Below are positions 53,908 to 63,400 of a stretch of 64,000 nucleotides of DNA, piece after piece (position 1 is the stretch's first letter; each line of letters begins with the position of its first letter). This stretch comes from an uncultured Aquimarina sp. Its GTDB lineage: Bacteria; Bacteroidota; Bacteroidia; Flavobacteriales; Flavobacteriaceae. Under the pieces are notes generated by a model. It saw only the letters and a list, made by a program, of their open reading frames with translations, had not been told where the DNA came from and ran no database searches. The stretch lies in contig NZ_CANLOZ010000002.1 of assembly GCF_947492965.1 (NCBI RefSeq), forward strand, positions 124,001-188,000. Direction: 5' to 3'. Both the position numbers and the translations under genes were made by a program.

Positions 53908-53936
53908 ATACGTTTACAATACGATTTTACCCAACC
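53908..53936 (-). promoter_or_regulatory. Candidate ECF-sigma promoter upstream of fecR
   Basis: On the minus strand GGTTGGGTAAAA (53936-53925), 12 bases, then CGTAT (53912-53908), ending 33 bases before the fecR GTG. With GGTTGGG as -35 and CGTAT as -10 the spacer is 17 bases. It lies in the 64-base gap after the sigma gene, so the sigma factor would drive fecR and the receptor. The same motif recurs at 50390-50418. Confidence 0.6.
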
Positions 53937-53939
53937 TAA

Positions 53940-54464
53940 TTAGATGTTATGTTTTTGTAATTCTGTTATCTCTTTAATCGTGATGAGTGCTTTTGCAATA
54001 CGTTTTTCTACGGCAGTTTGACTTATATTTAACCGTTCTGCTATTTGTTTAAACGTAAGTTTTTCAATTCTATTTAGTAAAAAAGCTTCTCTTTGTTTTT
54101 CTGGCAATGCAGAAATGGTCTCTTCTATTTTTTGTTTGAATTCTTTGGTTCTTAAATGAAAATAAGGATCTTCATTATCATGATTTTGTTTAGTCACACT
54201 TTTTTCAAACTTAAGAGCCACTTTTTTAGACCTTAGTTGATCTATGTACAAATTTTTAGAAACGGTGTATAAGAAGTTAACTGCTTTTTCAAATATTACT
54301 GTTTTACATTTAGACCATAAGATAATAAATGCTTCTTGTACTATGTCCTGAGCTTGATTTAAGTCTCCAAACTTGAAATAGAGATGGTTTCGAAGACTTT
54401 CGGCGTGATTTTTATATAAATCATTATATACTTTTTCCTCGCAAACAGAGAAAAGTTTATTCAT
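53940..54464 (-). CDS. FecI-type ECF RNA polymerase sigma factor
   Basis: This 174-residue sigma factor has region 2 (ESLRNHLYFKFGDLNQAQDIVQEAFIILW, then NFLYTVSKNLYIDQLRSKKV) and region 4 (SALPEKQREAFLLNRIEKLTFKQIAERLNISQTAVEKRIAKAL). It is the first gene of a set with FecR and a TonB receptor, the classical cell-surface signalling arrangement. Its likely targets are the two GGTTGGGTAAAA-N12-CGTAT sites. A TATCTTTA element upstream is a weak fit to the housekeeping promoter. Confidence 0.92.
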   Translation of the reverse strand: MNKLFSVCEEKVYNDLYKNHAESLRNHLYFKFGDLNQAQDIVQEAFIILWSKCKTVIFEKAVNFLYTVSKNLYIDQLRSKKVALKFEKSVTKQNHDNEDPYFHLRTKEFKQKIEETISALPEKQREAFLLNRIEKLTFKQIAERLNISQTAVEKRIAKALITIKEITELQKHNI

Positions 54465-54573
54465 TTTCTTGATAGAATTAGTAGTAAAGATATAAAATAA
54501 TTGCTCAAATTTCTTTTGCGATAAAGAGTTGTTTTAAGAGTAATTTAATAGAAGAATGGTTATGCATTTTTAT

Positions 54574-55290
54574 TTATTCATTCCATGCTCTTAAATTACT
54601 TATGGGAATTCCAATGCCTAAAGTCTTATGATACTGAGCTAAATAGGCGCCACTTTCTGTAGTAGTCCAATTCTCCCAGGTAGCTTCAATTCCTCCAATA
54701 GGTATAATAGTAACCCACATTTGATAAGAAGTAGGAAGATAATTTTTGTCAACTTTCCATAGGTATGAGTCTCCAGGTGTTGTACCACCAGAACTATACG
54801 TCACTAACAAACCTTTTTCACCATCTTCTAGGGTTACAATTTTTCTGGTTACTCCTTCATCAAACAATTTATGAGGAGCGACTACCCAAAAGGAATCATT
54901 ATTAAAATAAGCAAGTGCTTTACTAATCATTTTTTGACTTTCTTCGCCTTCCAGGATATTTCCATTTTTAGTAATACTACTATTTTTAGAATTCTGAAGA
55001 TCTAGATTGGCCTCATAAGTATCCCAGTTTACTTTTACTTTCCCAGATTTTTTGTTCCAGATATAATGGTTCTGATTTCTAAAAGACCATTGGATATAAT
55101 CTGTATTTACAAATTGGTTATGATGTACCGCTACTTGTATTTGTAAAGCAAAATTATCAGCTTCTGTTCCAGACCTACCTTCTGGCATTTTCTTATGTAA
55201 AGAAAAGTAGAGTACAGCAATTAGAAATATAACAATGACTGTTATGCTGATAAAGAATATTTTAAGGAGTTTAAAGAGTCGTTTCTTCAA
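54574..55290 (-). CDS. Membrane-anchored hypothetical protein
   Basis: This 238-residue protein starts at TTG 55290 and has one N-terminal span (LKIFFISITVIVIFLIAVLYFSL). The periplasmic part is beta-rich (HYIWNKKSGKVKVNWDTYEANLDL, FWVVAPHKLFDEGV, GLLVTYSSGGTTPGDSYLWKVD) and loosely recalls LolA-fold or outer-membrane lipoprotein-sorting proteins, but no motif is decisive. It lies 47 bases downstream of aroB and 109 bases upstream of the FecI-type sigma gene, without evident functional link. Function unknown. Confidence 0.65.
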   Translation of the reverse strand: MKKRLFKLLKIFFISITVIVIFLIAVLYFSLHKKMPEGRSGTEADNFALQIQVAVHHNQFVNTDYIQWSFRNQNHYIWNKKSGKVKVNWDTYEANLDLQNSKNSSITKNGNILEGEESQKMISKALAYFNNDSFWVVAPHKLFDEGVTRKIVTLEDGEKGLLVTYSSGGTTPGDSYLWKVDKNYLPTSYQMWVTIIPIGGIEATWENWTTTESGAYLAQYHKTLGIGIPISNLRAWNE

Positions 55291-55337
55291 GTGATTAAGC
55301 TTTTGTTAGACCTTAAAGATATTAAAACCAACCGAAA

Positions 55338-56408
55338 TTAAAGCGAATCATAATAGTCAAAAGCATCAATAATCAGATCGTCAGATACAATACAATTGTA
55401 TTTAGCATCTCCGATGGTATTAAGTAATACAAAATAGATGTTTCCTTTTTCGTTCTTTTTATCATGTACTAATAATTCCATAATAGCTTGGCGATCATTT
55501 GGATCTATGGATACTTTTGGAAAGGTAGCTAAAATCACTTGACTTATTTGCGTAAGTTCTTGCTCTGATACCGATAGTAAAGCTGCAGAAATAAATCCTT
55601 CTAAAATCATTCCAATAGCTATTGCTTCTCCATGTAATAAAGTTGGCTTTTCTGGATGTGTGAGGTAAAAGGATTCAATTGCATGTCCAAGTGTATGCCC
55701 AAAGTTGAGATACTTTCGGATATTTTGTTCTGTAGGATCTTTAAAAACGATGTTATTCTTAATGACTACGGAGTCATAAATTAATTGATCTAGATCTTCT
55801 AAGGTTAGTTTAGATAGGTCGGTCATTTTCTCCCAATAAGCTCTGTCTTGTATGAGTCCATGTTTCAACATTTCTGCAAAACCACTACACATCTGATTGG
55901 TAGGTAATGTTTCTAGATAAGTAGTATCAACTAATACCATTTCCGATTCGCTAATAACACCTACCATGTTTTTAAGATTACCTAAATCTACACCCGTTTT
56001 TCCACCAACAGAAGCATCTACCATTGCTAGTAGAGAAGTGGGAACATTGATATAATTAATTCCTCTTTTATAGGTGCAAGCAATAAAACCACCTAAATCT
56101 GTTACCACACCACCACCAAGGTTAATCAATAAACTTTTTCTGTCGGCTCCATATTCTGCTAATACATTCCAAATGCTACTGCAGGTTTCTATATTCTTAT
56201 GAATTTCCCCTGGCTCTATTTCCAATACCTCAATTTCGTAAGAACCTTTAATTTTACTCATAAAATGAGCATAACAGTTTTGATAGGTATTGCTGTCTAC
56301 TAAAATAAATATTTTGGAATGATTTGCCTTTTCTAAATAGGAGTTAAGCGCAGTGTAGCATTCTTCGTTAAAATATACAATAGAATCTTTAGAAACTATG
56401 GGCTTCAT
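55338..56408 (-). CDS. aroB: 3-Dehydroquinate synthase
   Basis: This 356-residue enzyme makes 3-dehydroquinate, the second step of the shikimate pathway. NAD-binding GGGVVTDLGGFIACTYKRG, NVPTSLLAMVDASVGGKTGVDLG and the metal-binding histidine region RKYLNFGHTLGHAIES are all clear. The length is normal. It is divergent from proline dehydrogenase. Confidence 0.96.
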   Translation of the reverse strand: MKPIVSKDSIVYFNEECYTALNSYLEKANHSKIFILVDSNTYQNCYAHFMSKIKGSYEIEVLEIEPGEIHKNIETCSSIWNVLAEYGADRKSLLINLGGGVVTDLGGFIACTYKRGINYINVPTSLLAMVDASVGGKTGVDLGNLKNMVGVISESEMVLVDTTYLETLPTNQMCSGFAEMLKHGLIQDRAYWEKMTDLSKLTLEDLDQLIYDSVVIKNNIVFKDPTEQNIRKYLNFGHTLGHAIESFYLTHPEKPTLLHGEAIAIGMILEGFISAALLSVSEQELTQISQVILATFPKVSIDPNDRQAIMELLVHDKKNEKGNIYFVLLNTIGDAKYNCIVSDDLIIDAFDYYDSL

Positions 56409-56445
56409 AAAAGGTGTTTTTTGAGGCTGTGAAATTAAGCAGAAA

Positions 56446-56479
56446 TTGTAATAAAATAAACTTCCAAGTTCTATATTTG
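56446..56479 (+). promoter_or_regulatory. Candidate promoter for proline dehydrogenase
   Basis: TTG (56446-56448), 23 bases, then TATATTTG (56472-56479). The -7 element fits well; the spacing is slightly long. It would give a leader of about 90 bases. Confidence 0.45.
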
Positions 56480-56574
56480 CAGATATCTTAAAACAATAGG
56501 GTAAGAAATGATAATACGATCATGATTTGGTAGAATTTACCTCGATTGTTATGAATTATTAAAATTGATAGTTA

Positions 56575-57750
56575 ATGGAAAAACGTACTTTGTTTGATAA
56601 TACTGAGACTGCTTTTGTCTTAAAAAGTGATTCTGAACTAGAGAGAGCTTATTTTCTCTTTAAAATGATCGCTAATGAACCATTAGTTAGAATAGGAACA
56701 GCGGTTACAAATTTCGCATTAAAAGCACATTTACCCGTACAAGGATTAATTCGTGCAACGGTTTTTGATCATTTTTGTGGTGGAGTAGACGAAGAAGATT
56801 GTATGCCAGTGATCGAAAAAATGTATGCTAAAGGTAAAGTGTCATCAGTATTAGATTATTCTGTAGAGGGAAAAGAAGAAGAGGAACAGTTTGATCATGT
56901 GTTAAATAAGACTTTGGAAATTCTTGACTTTGTAGATCAAAAAGATGCAATTCCTTTTGGGGTTTTTAAACCTACAGGATTTGGACGATTTTTAATCTGG
57001 CAAAAAAAGACAGAAGGAACGCCATTAACAGCAGAAGAACAGAAAGAATGGGATAGGATAGAAGAGCGTTTTGATATCGTTTGTAAAAAGGCATATGATT
57101 GCGATGTTCCATTATTGATCGATGGAGAAGAAAGCTGGATGCAGGACGCAGCTGATGAATTAGTAGCTAAAATGATGCGTAAGTACAACAAAGAAAAAGC
57201 AATCGTTTATAATACATTACAGCTATATAGGCATGATCGATTAGATTATCTAAAAAAGTTACACGAAGAAGCAAGAGTGTATGGATATAAAATCGGAATG
57301 AAAATCGTTCGAGGTGCTTATATGGAAAAGGAAAACGATCGTGCAGCAGAAAAAGGATATCCTACACCAATTTGCGAAAGTAAAGAAGCTACAGACATTA
57401 ACTTTAATAATACGTTAACCTATATTCTAAATAATCTAGGAGATATTTCTGTATTTATAGGAACGCATAACGAAGAAAGTAGTTATAAAGCAATTGAGCT
57501 TATGGAGCAACAAGGTATAGCTAAGAATGATCCAAGAGTTTGGTTAGGTCAGTTATTCGGAATGAGCGACCATATTAGTTTTAATTTGGCTGCAGAAGGG
57601 TATAACGTTGCTAAATATTTACCTTTTGGTCCAGTAAAAGATGTAATGCCATATCTAATTCGTAGAGCAGAAGAAAATACATCAGTAGCTGGGCAGACTA
57701 CAAGAGAATTGGATTTATTATCTAAAGAAAGGAAAAGAAGAAAATTATAA
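56575..57750 (+). CDS. Proline dehydrogenase
   Basis: This 391-residue flavoenzyme oxidises proline to pyrroline-5-carboxylate. The barrel signatures KIGMKIVRGAYMEKENDRA, FIGTHNEESSYKAIELM, WLGQLFGMSDHISFNLA and AKYLPFGPVKDVMPYLIRRAEENTS carry the FAD- and proline-binding residues, including the closing arginine pair. It is the monofunctional form; the P5C dehydrogenase is not in the window. A VOC gene starts 20 bases downstream. Confidence 0.95.
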   Translation: MEKRTLFDNTETAFVLKSDSELERAYFLFKMIANEPLVRIGTAVTNFALKAHLPVQGLIRATVFDHFCGGVDEEDCMPVIEKMYAKGKVSSVLDYSVEGKEEEEQFDHVLNKTLEILDFVDQKDAIPFGVFKPTGFGRFLIWQKKTEGTPLTAEEQKEWDRIEERFDIVCKKAYDCDVPLLIDGEESWMQDAADELVAKMMRKYNKEKAIVYNTLQLYRHDRLDYLKKLHEEARVYGYKIGMKIVRGAYMEKENDRAAEKGYPTPICESKEATDINFNNTLTYILNNLGDISVFIGTHNEESSYKAIELMEQQGIAKNDPRVWLGQLFGMSDHISFNLAAEGYNVAKYLPFGPVKDVMPYLIRRAEENTSVAGQTTRELDLLSKERKRRKL

Positions 57751-57770
57751 TGTTTTACATATAACCAACA

Positions 57771-58148
57771 ATGAATTTAAATCAAGTAACAGTTCCATCA
57801 ATAAACGTAGAACAATCGATAAGGTTCTATGAGTTACTTGGATTACATTTAATAGTAAAAGCATTACCACATTATGCTCGTTTTGAATGTAAAAACGGAG
57901 ATGGTACCTTTTCAATACATCAGGTAGAAGAATTGCCTAAAGGAGAAGGTGTCTACGTGTATTTTGAAACCGAAAAATTAGAAGAAGAAGTAGCTCGTTT
58001 GCAAAAAGAAGGAATAACATTTGATCTATTGCCTACAGAACAAAGCTGGTTATGGAAAGAAGCACGACTTAAAGATCCCGACGGTAACCAAATCATTTTG
58101 TATTTTGCAGGAGACAATCGTAAAAATCCACCTTGGAGAATTAATTAA
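57771..58148 (+). CDS. VOC-family (glyoxalase/dioxygenase superfamily) protein
   Basis: This 125-residue protein has two VOC beta-alpha-beta modules: NLNQVTVPSINVEQSIRFYELLGLHLIV and GVYVYFETEKLEEEVARLQKEGI, with WLWKEARLKDPDGNQIILYFA at the end. The final glutamate/histidine ligands are only partly clear, so metal binding is uncertain. The substrate is unknown. It is probably co-transcribed with proline dehydrogenase; its stop overlaps the convergent tamL stop by 4 bases. Confidence 0.88.
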   Translation: MNLNQVTVPSINVEQSIRFYELLGLHLIVKALPHYARFECKNGDGTFSIHQVEELPKGEGVYVYFETEKLEEEVARLQKEGITFDLLPTEQSWLWKEARLKDPDGNQIILYFAGDNRKNPPWRIN

Positions 58149-60403
58149 AAAGGATATCCAATAGCAAAATTTAATATAGAGTTAGAGACATTAAAATCAA
58201 TTTTATTTTCGACATCAGCAGGGTCTAATATTGGAGCTGCTAAATCAAATCGGATTACAAAATTCTGAATATCAATTCTTAGGCCTATACCAGTACCTAT
58301 TCCTAGTTCACTAAGGAAATTAGAAGAAAATTCTCCTCCTGGTAATGAATCATTTTCATTTGTTAACCAAACATTACCAGCATCAACAAAAACCGCTCCT
58401 TTTAAATAAGGGATTATTGGAAATCTATATTCTAGATTTGCTTCTAAGCGAATGTCCCCTGATCTATCAAAGAAAGAACCCGTATCATCATCATCAGGCG
58501 TATATGTTCCAGGTCCGATAGATCGAATTCTAAACGCTCTAACGCTAAACGCACCTCCAGAAAAATATTGCTTAGAAAAAGGAAGAGTTTCAGAATTACC
58601 ATAAGCTAAACCCCAACCTCCAAATAATCGAGTTACCAACTTTTGATTGTTTCCAATGCTAAAATGATATCTAAAATCAATATCAGCTTTAACGTATTGA
58701 GCGTATTCTAATCCTAAAAATGTATTGATATTTTCTTCATCACTGCTATCAAAAAGGCTCACGGTATTACCCGCAATATCAAAATTGAAGTTGAAGAAAA
58801 AAGGATTGCTAATCGATGAATCATTTAACTCATTATAGGTAAAAGAATAGGTGAGTCCAGCAATGAATTGTTGATTAAAGCTCGTCTTTAAAAACTGATT
58901 TTCTTCAAGTATTTGTTCAAACTCTTCGGTAGTATTAGATAAGTTTACATAATTGAGACTAATTGGATTTAGTTCATGATTAACAAAACGATTGGCATTC
59001 CAGCTATAACCAAATGTGGTATTAAAGGAGTTTAAACTGTATAGCTTACTTCTGTTAAGATATTCGAAACCAGCACTAAGTATCGTTTTTGGAACCGCAT
59101 ATTGAAAACGATCTACAATTTTAATGGGGAATAATAATCTGGGAAATACCAAATCAGATTTCAAACCTATTTGTGTACTGCTTAGACCACTATTTTCTCC
59201 TCCAGATAATTGAGTTTCATATCCAAGGGAAGCGGTTATATTCAAAGTTTCTCCTCCTCTGAAGAGATTTCTGTTAGCATATGTGACGAGTAAGCTTGGA
59301 CCAGTAAAATTGTTAGATTTCGATAAAGCTTGTAGCTCTGCTCTTATTGCTCTTTTATTAAGTGGTGACAAATAAATATTTGCTCTAAGATTTCCTTCTT
59401 CTTTTCCTTGTTTTCCTGTGGTAAGCACATCATATTCAATATTTACAAACTTATATGTTCCTATAGAAGATAGCCTGTTACTTGTTCTTTTGGAAACTGA
59501 AGGATTATAAAATTGATTTTTTTCGAAGAGTATATAGGGTTTTAAATACTTTGGTTTGAAAAAATCTCTATTTTCTATAAAATTGATATTTGAAAATTGA
59601 ATAGTATCTTTTGAATTACTATCTGTATGGATTGTATAGTTTGGATATACATTAATATTACTAATGCGGTAAGGGATTAAAGATTTTTCGGGAACATTTT
59701 TCTTTAATCTCAGGAACAAATCGTAATGTTTGGTTTTATATTGATTGGTATCCGCTTCAAAAATCAAAAAATCTGAATTAAAGTTATAATATCCTCTAGC
59801 TTTAAGAGTCTTATCAATTCGTTCTCTTTCTAACTCAAAAAGCGCTAGGTCAAAACGATCCCCCTTTTTTATTGGGCTTTTGGAAAAAATGTCTTTTATC
59901 TCTTTTGAGATTGGAAAGGGAATAGAATCTAATCTGTAATTTTTTAAAATATAAGGTTGATTTACTACTACATTGTATGTAACGGATGCGTAGGAACTAT
60001 CTGTTGTAATTTCAGAGTTTATTCGATTTCTAAAAAAACCTCTATTCTCTAGGCGATTATTGATTAATTCTTCGATGCGTGATCTATCTATATCAGAAAG
60101 GTATACAGGTTCTTCACCAAAATTCTTGTACAAAAATTTATTAATGAATCCAGGATTATCTTTTTGGTTTTTATAATGCGCATATAAACCAAGTTTAATT
60201 CCTAGCATTTTTGAGTTGGGTTCAGGTCTTATAACAGATTCTATTTCCTTTTCAATTATGTTAAGATTTTTGATCTTGGAATCTGATTGTAAAGACAAGG
60301 AAGCGCCCGTATATAGTTTTTCATTATTAGGTATAAAACGTTTCACACCGCAAGAAGACAGAAGAACTATAATACTGATGAATAATAAATATCTCTTTTT
60401 CAA
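58145..60403 (-). CDS. tamL: TamL, lipidated Omp85-family outer-membrane assembly protein
   Basis: This 752-residue protein has a lipoprotein signal with Cys18 (IIVLLSSCGVKRFIPN), POTRA-like domains (about 100-420) and an Omp85 barrel at the C-terminus. The loop-6 motif is FSVRAFRIRSIGPG, with RA where most Omp85 proteins have RG. The strand RLEANLEYRFPIIPYLKGAVFVDAGNVW is the conserved Omp85 block near the end. TamL is the Bacteroidota lipoprotein counterpart of TamA and works with TamB in outer-membrane protein or lipid traffic. tamB lies 2 bases upstream. Confidence 0.9.
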   Translation of the reverse strand: MKKRYLLFISIIVLLSSCGVKRFIPNNEKLYTGASLSLQSDSKIKNLNIIEKEIESVIRPEPNSKMLGIKLGLYAHYKNQKDNPGFINKFLYKNFGEEPVYLSDIDRSRIEELINNRLENRGFFRNRINSEITTDSSYASVTYNVVVNQPYILKNYRLDSIPFPISKEIKDIFSKSPIKKGDRFDLALFELERERIDKTLKARGYYNFNSDFLIFEADTNQYKTKHYDLFLRLKKNVPEKSLIPYRISNINVYPNYTIHTDSNSKDTIQFSNINFIENRDFFKPKYLKPYILFEKNQFYNPSVSKRTSNRLSSIGTYKFVNIEYDVLTTGKQGKEEGNLRANIYLSPLNKRAIRAELQALSKSNNFTGPSLLVTYANRNLFRGGETLNITASLGYETQLSGGENSGLSSTQIGLKSDLVFPRLLFPIKIVDRFQYAVPKTILSAGFEYLNRSKLYSLNSFNTTFGYSWNANRFVNHELNPISLNYVNLSNTTEEFEQILEENQFLKTSFNQQFIAGLTYSFTYNELNDSSISNPFFFNFNFDIAGNTVSLFDSSDEENINTFLGLEYAQYVKADIDFRYHFSIGNNQKLVTRLFGGWGLAYGNSETLPFSKQYFSGGAFSVRAFRIRSIGPGTYTPDDDDTGSFFDRSGDIRLEANLEYRFPIIPYLKGAVFVDAGNVWLTNENDSLPGGEFSSNFLSELGIGTGIGLRIDIQNFVIRFDLAAPILDPADVENKIDFNVSNSILNFAIGYPF

Positions 60404-60405
60404 GT

Positions 60406-63400
60406 CTAATTTTCTTTTGATTTTTGTTTTTTTAGTTCTTCTTTAATGGATTTGGAAAATAACTCTTTAAATTCATTAAACTCTCGATTAAAAATAAACG
60501 CAATACCCGTTACAATCAATTGTCCATCAATAACACTTTCAAATTCATTTTTTCTAAATCCTTTAAGCCGATATCTTCCATTTTTCGTTAATAGATATTC
60601 CAGGCTAACATTGCCTATTACTGGTGTTGTTTCTGCTGAGTTTTGACTACTTCCTTCAATATCAACATCACTTCCTACTTGTACGATTAATCGATCGTTG
60701 AATAGTCTTTTTTGCGCATTAATTTCTAGTTGTGTTCTGTTTTGTGCAGCATTACCTTGATAATCAGTATAGCTGTTTAGACCAAAATCTAATTCGACTC
60801 CAGTATCTCCAATTAGTTTATCCGAGAAGCTATTGAGCTGGCCAGATAGTACTTTGTTTACATTATCTCTAGCTATGGAAACGGCACCACCATTACTTCC
60901 ATCACTACCAGCATCTGGAAAAAATCTATTTAACACTAAAAGAGAAAAGACTTGTTTATTAAGTTCTTCTTCTTGACTGTTAAGTTGTTGTACCTGTCCA
61001 TATACTTCTCCTCCTAAACTACCTTGTTCGTCCTCAGGCATGTCTAGTTGGAAAGAAATTTCTGGTTCCAAAAGCTGACCATCTACGTTTAGATATACTA
61101 GAAATGGTAGTTTTTGACGAAACTGATTTGTAATGCCAGAAGATTCTCCAGATGTTTTTGCCGCCATCAGAGAAGCTGCAGAAGTTTCTACATTATAAAT
61201 AGCGGTAACATCAAGTTTAGCATCTAATGGGTCTCCTAACCAGGTTATAGAACCTCCTGGAGCAATTTGAAATCTTCTTTTTACTATATTATAAAGACTT
61301 ACTTCATAGTGTCCATCAGTAATATCATACCTTCCGGTTAGCGTAGTTCTACCGTTTGGTTCCATTCCAAATTTAAGTTCTCCTTCACCCGAGATCTGAA
61401 AATTATCTTTACTACGTTCGTCAATAACAATCTTAAAAACAGAACCTTTATCAATTTTTAATTTAGTGTTGATGTCATATCCCTTTAATAATGTATTAGC
61501 ATATCGATCTTCTTCAACTCGAGTTATAATAGCATCAGGATTTTTCCGATTTACAAATACAACGATACCTTCACGTTCTTTAATTTCAAGCTCTGATTCA
61601 GGAACTATTAAAGTAAAATTGGAATCTTCATCGATGGCTAAATCACCTTTGATTTTAGGAATATCTAAATTTCCTTCTATATCTAAATCGGCTGTTATTT
61701 TTACATTTCCAAAGAAGAGATCATTGTTTTCTCTTGTAGCATTTAGTATCTGAAAGTTTTTCGTGTTTAGTGAAAGGTTAAAATCTGGATTATTCAAGTC
61801 TTTCGTACTTATTTTACCGTCTAAAGAAAAAGTATTTAAATTTTCATCTGCAATGGTGAAATTGTTTAAGGTTATATCTGTATTTGTAATACTTATATTT
61901 TCTTCTGGTAAAGTAAATCGTGTATTCAGAGAATTGACTATCATACTTGTGTTTTCAAAATGAAAAGTGCCTTTATAAATAGGGTTTAAAGTAGTTCCTT
62001 TAATTTTTGTACTACCACTAATGATACCTTTAGTCTCTGAGATTTGCTGGTCCATAAACTTTTCCAATACCTGAACTTGTAATTTTTCTAGGTTGAGATC
62101 AAAATTTATTTCCGACTCATTTTCTTTAGTCTGATAATCTCCATTGAGGTTTAATTTTACATTTTCTCCATTTAATAATAAGCTCAGATCATAATTTTGA
62201 AAGCTTTTAGATGTAGCGTCTAGTGTAAGGTCTCCTAAAGTAATTCCTTTTACTTTTAATTCTTGAACATTTAGGTCTGCAATAAGACCAATTTGTTCAA
62301 AAGGGTTTTCAAAAATAATTTTACCATCTATAATACCATTAGCGAGAATTTCATCATCGCTTAGGATGGAAGTAAATGTAGATGCATTGAAATTGTAAAA
62401 AGAAATACCTACATGCTTTTTGTCAATTTGAGAGTCATCTGAACTAATAATCAATTGTTGTTGATTTTGTTTTATTTCAAAATCTTTAAAATCTATATAA
62501 TTTTCAGCTATGGTAATTTGGTTATTTGAGGAAATAGACCATGGATTTTTATCAAAAACAATAGATTTAGGGTCGATATGATAATAAAGTGTGTCTTTTT
62601 TTAGTCGTAGTTCAGACTTAACAGAAGCAATCCTTTCAGTTTCGTTATCGGTGCTAAAATCCAAAAGTAAAGTTTGATCTTTTAAAACTCCCTCAAAAGC
62701 AGTTTTATTGATTTGGATTGGGTCTGATACTATACTTTTCCAGCCTAAAGAGAATTTTACATCCTTCTTATCGGCATCTATATTCAGACTAAGGCTATCT
62801 ATACTACTATTGTTGTAATTAATAGACGGTGCATCTAAATTAACAATTAATTTTTCCTTGTCTTCACTAAAGTAAAGATTGGCAGTGATAGAATCTAATT
62901 CTTTAATACCTGGTAATAAAATATTACTTAAGATAGGTTTTTCTCGTACAACCAAATCCATTGTGATCTCAGCCGATTTTTGAATAGTATCTTTTATTTT
63001 ATTTTCAGAAATATATGTTTTTAGTCTATTTTGTATTGAATGTACTATTTGATCAGCTCGGGTATTAGCTAAGATATTTGCATCTAAAAATTCACTACCT
63101 ATCAATACTTCGGATGTATTAGAATTACTTAAAGCATCAAATTTTATATCAGCTATTTGATAAGGTTCATTGTTCTTTACTACCAAAGCATCTGTGATTT
63201 TAGAGTGTAACCTAAAATCCTGAGAGTTTCCTGTGTAATCGAAAGATATTTTACATTGTGTTTTTATAATATCATTGGTGATAATACCTAAACCATTCAG
63301 ATCGGCACCTGCAATATTCAAAAAACCATTTACCTTAGGTGAAATAGAATCTAAAACTAAATTTGTATTTAAAAGGAAATTTAAATTTCTATCTTTAAAC

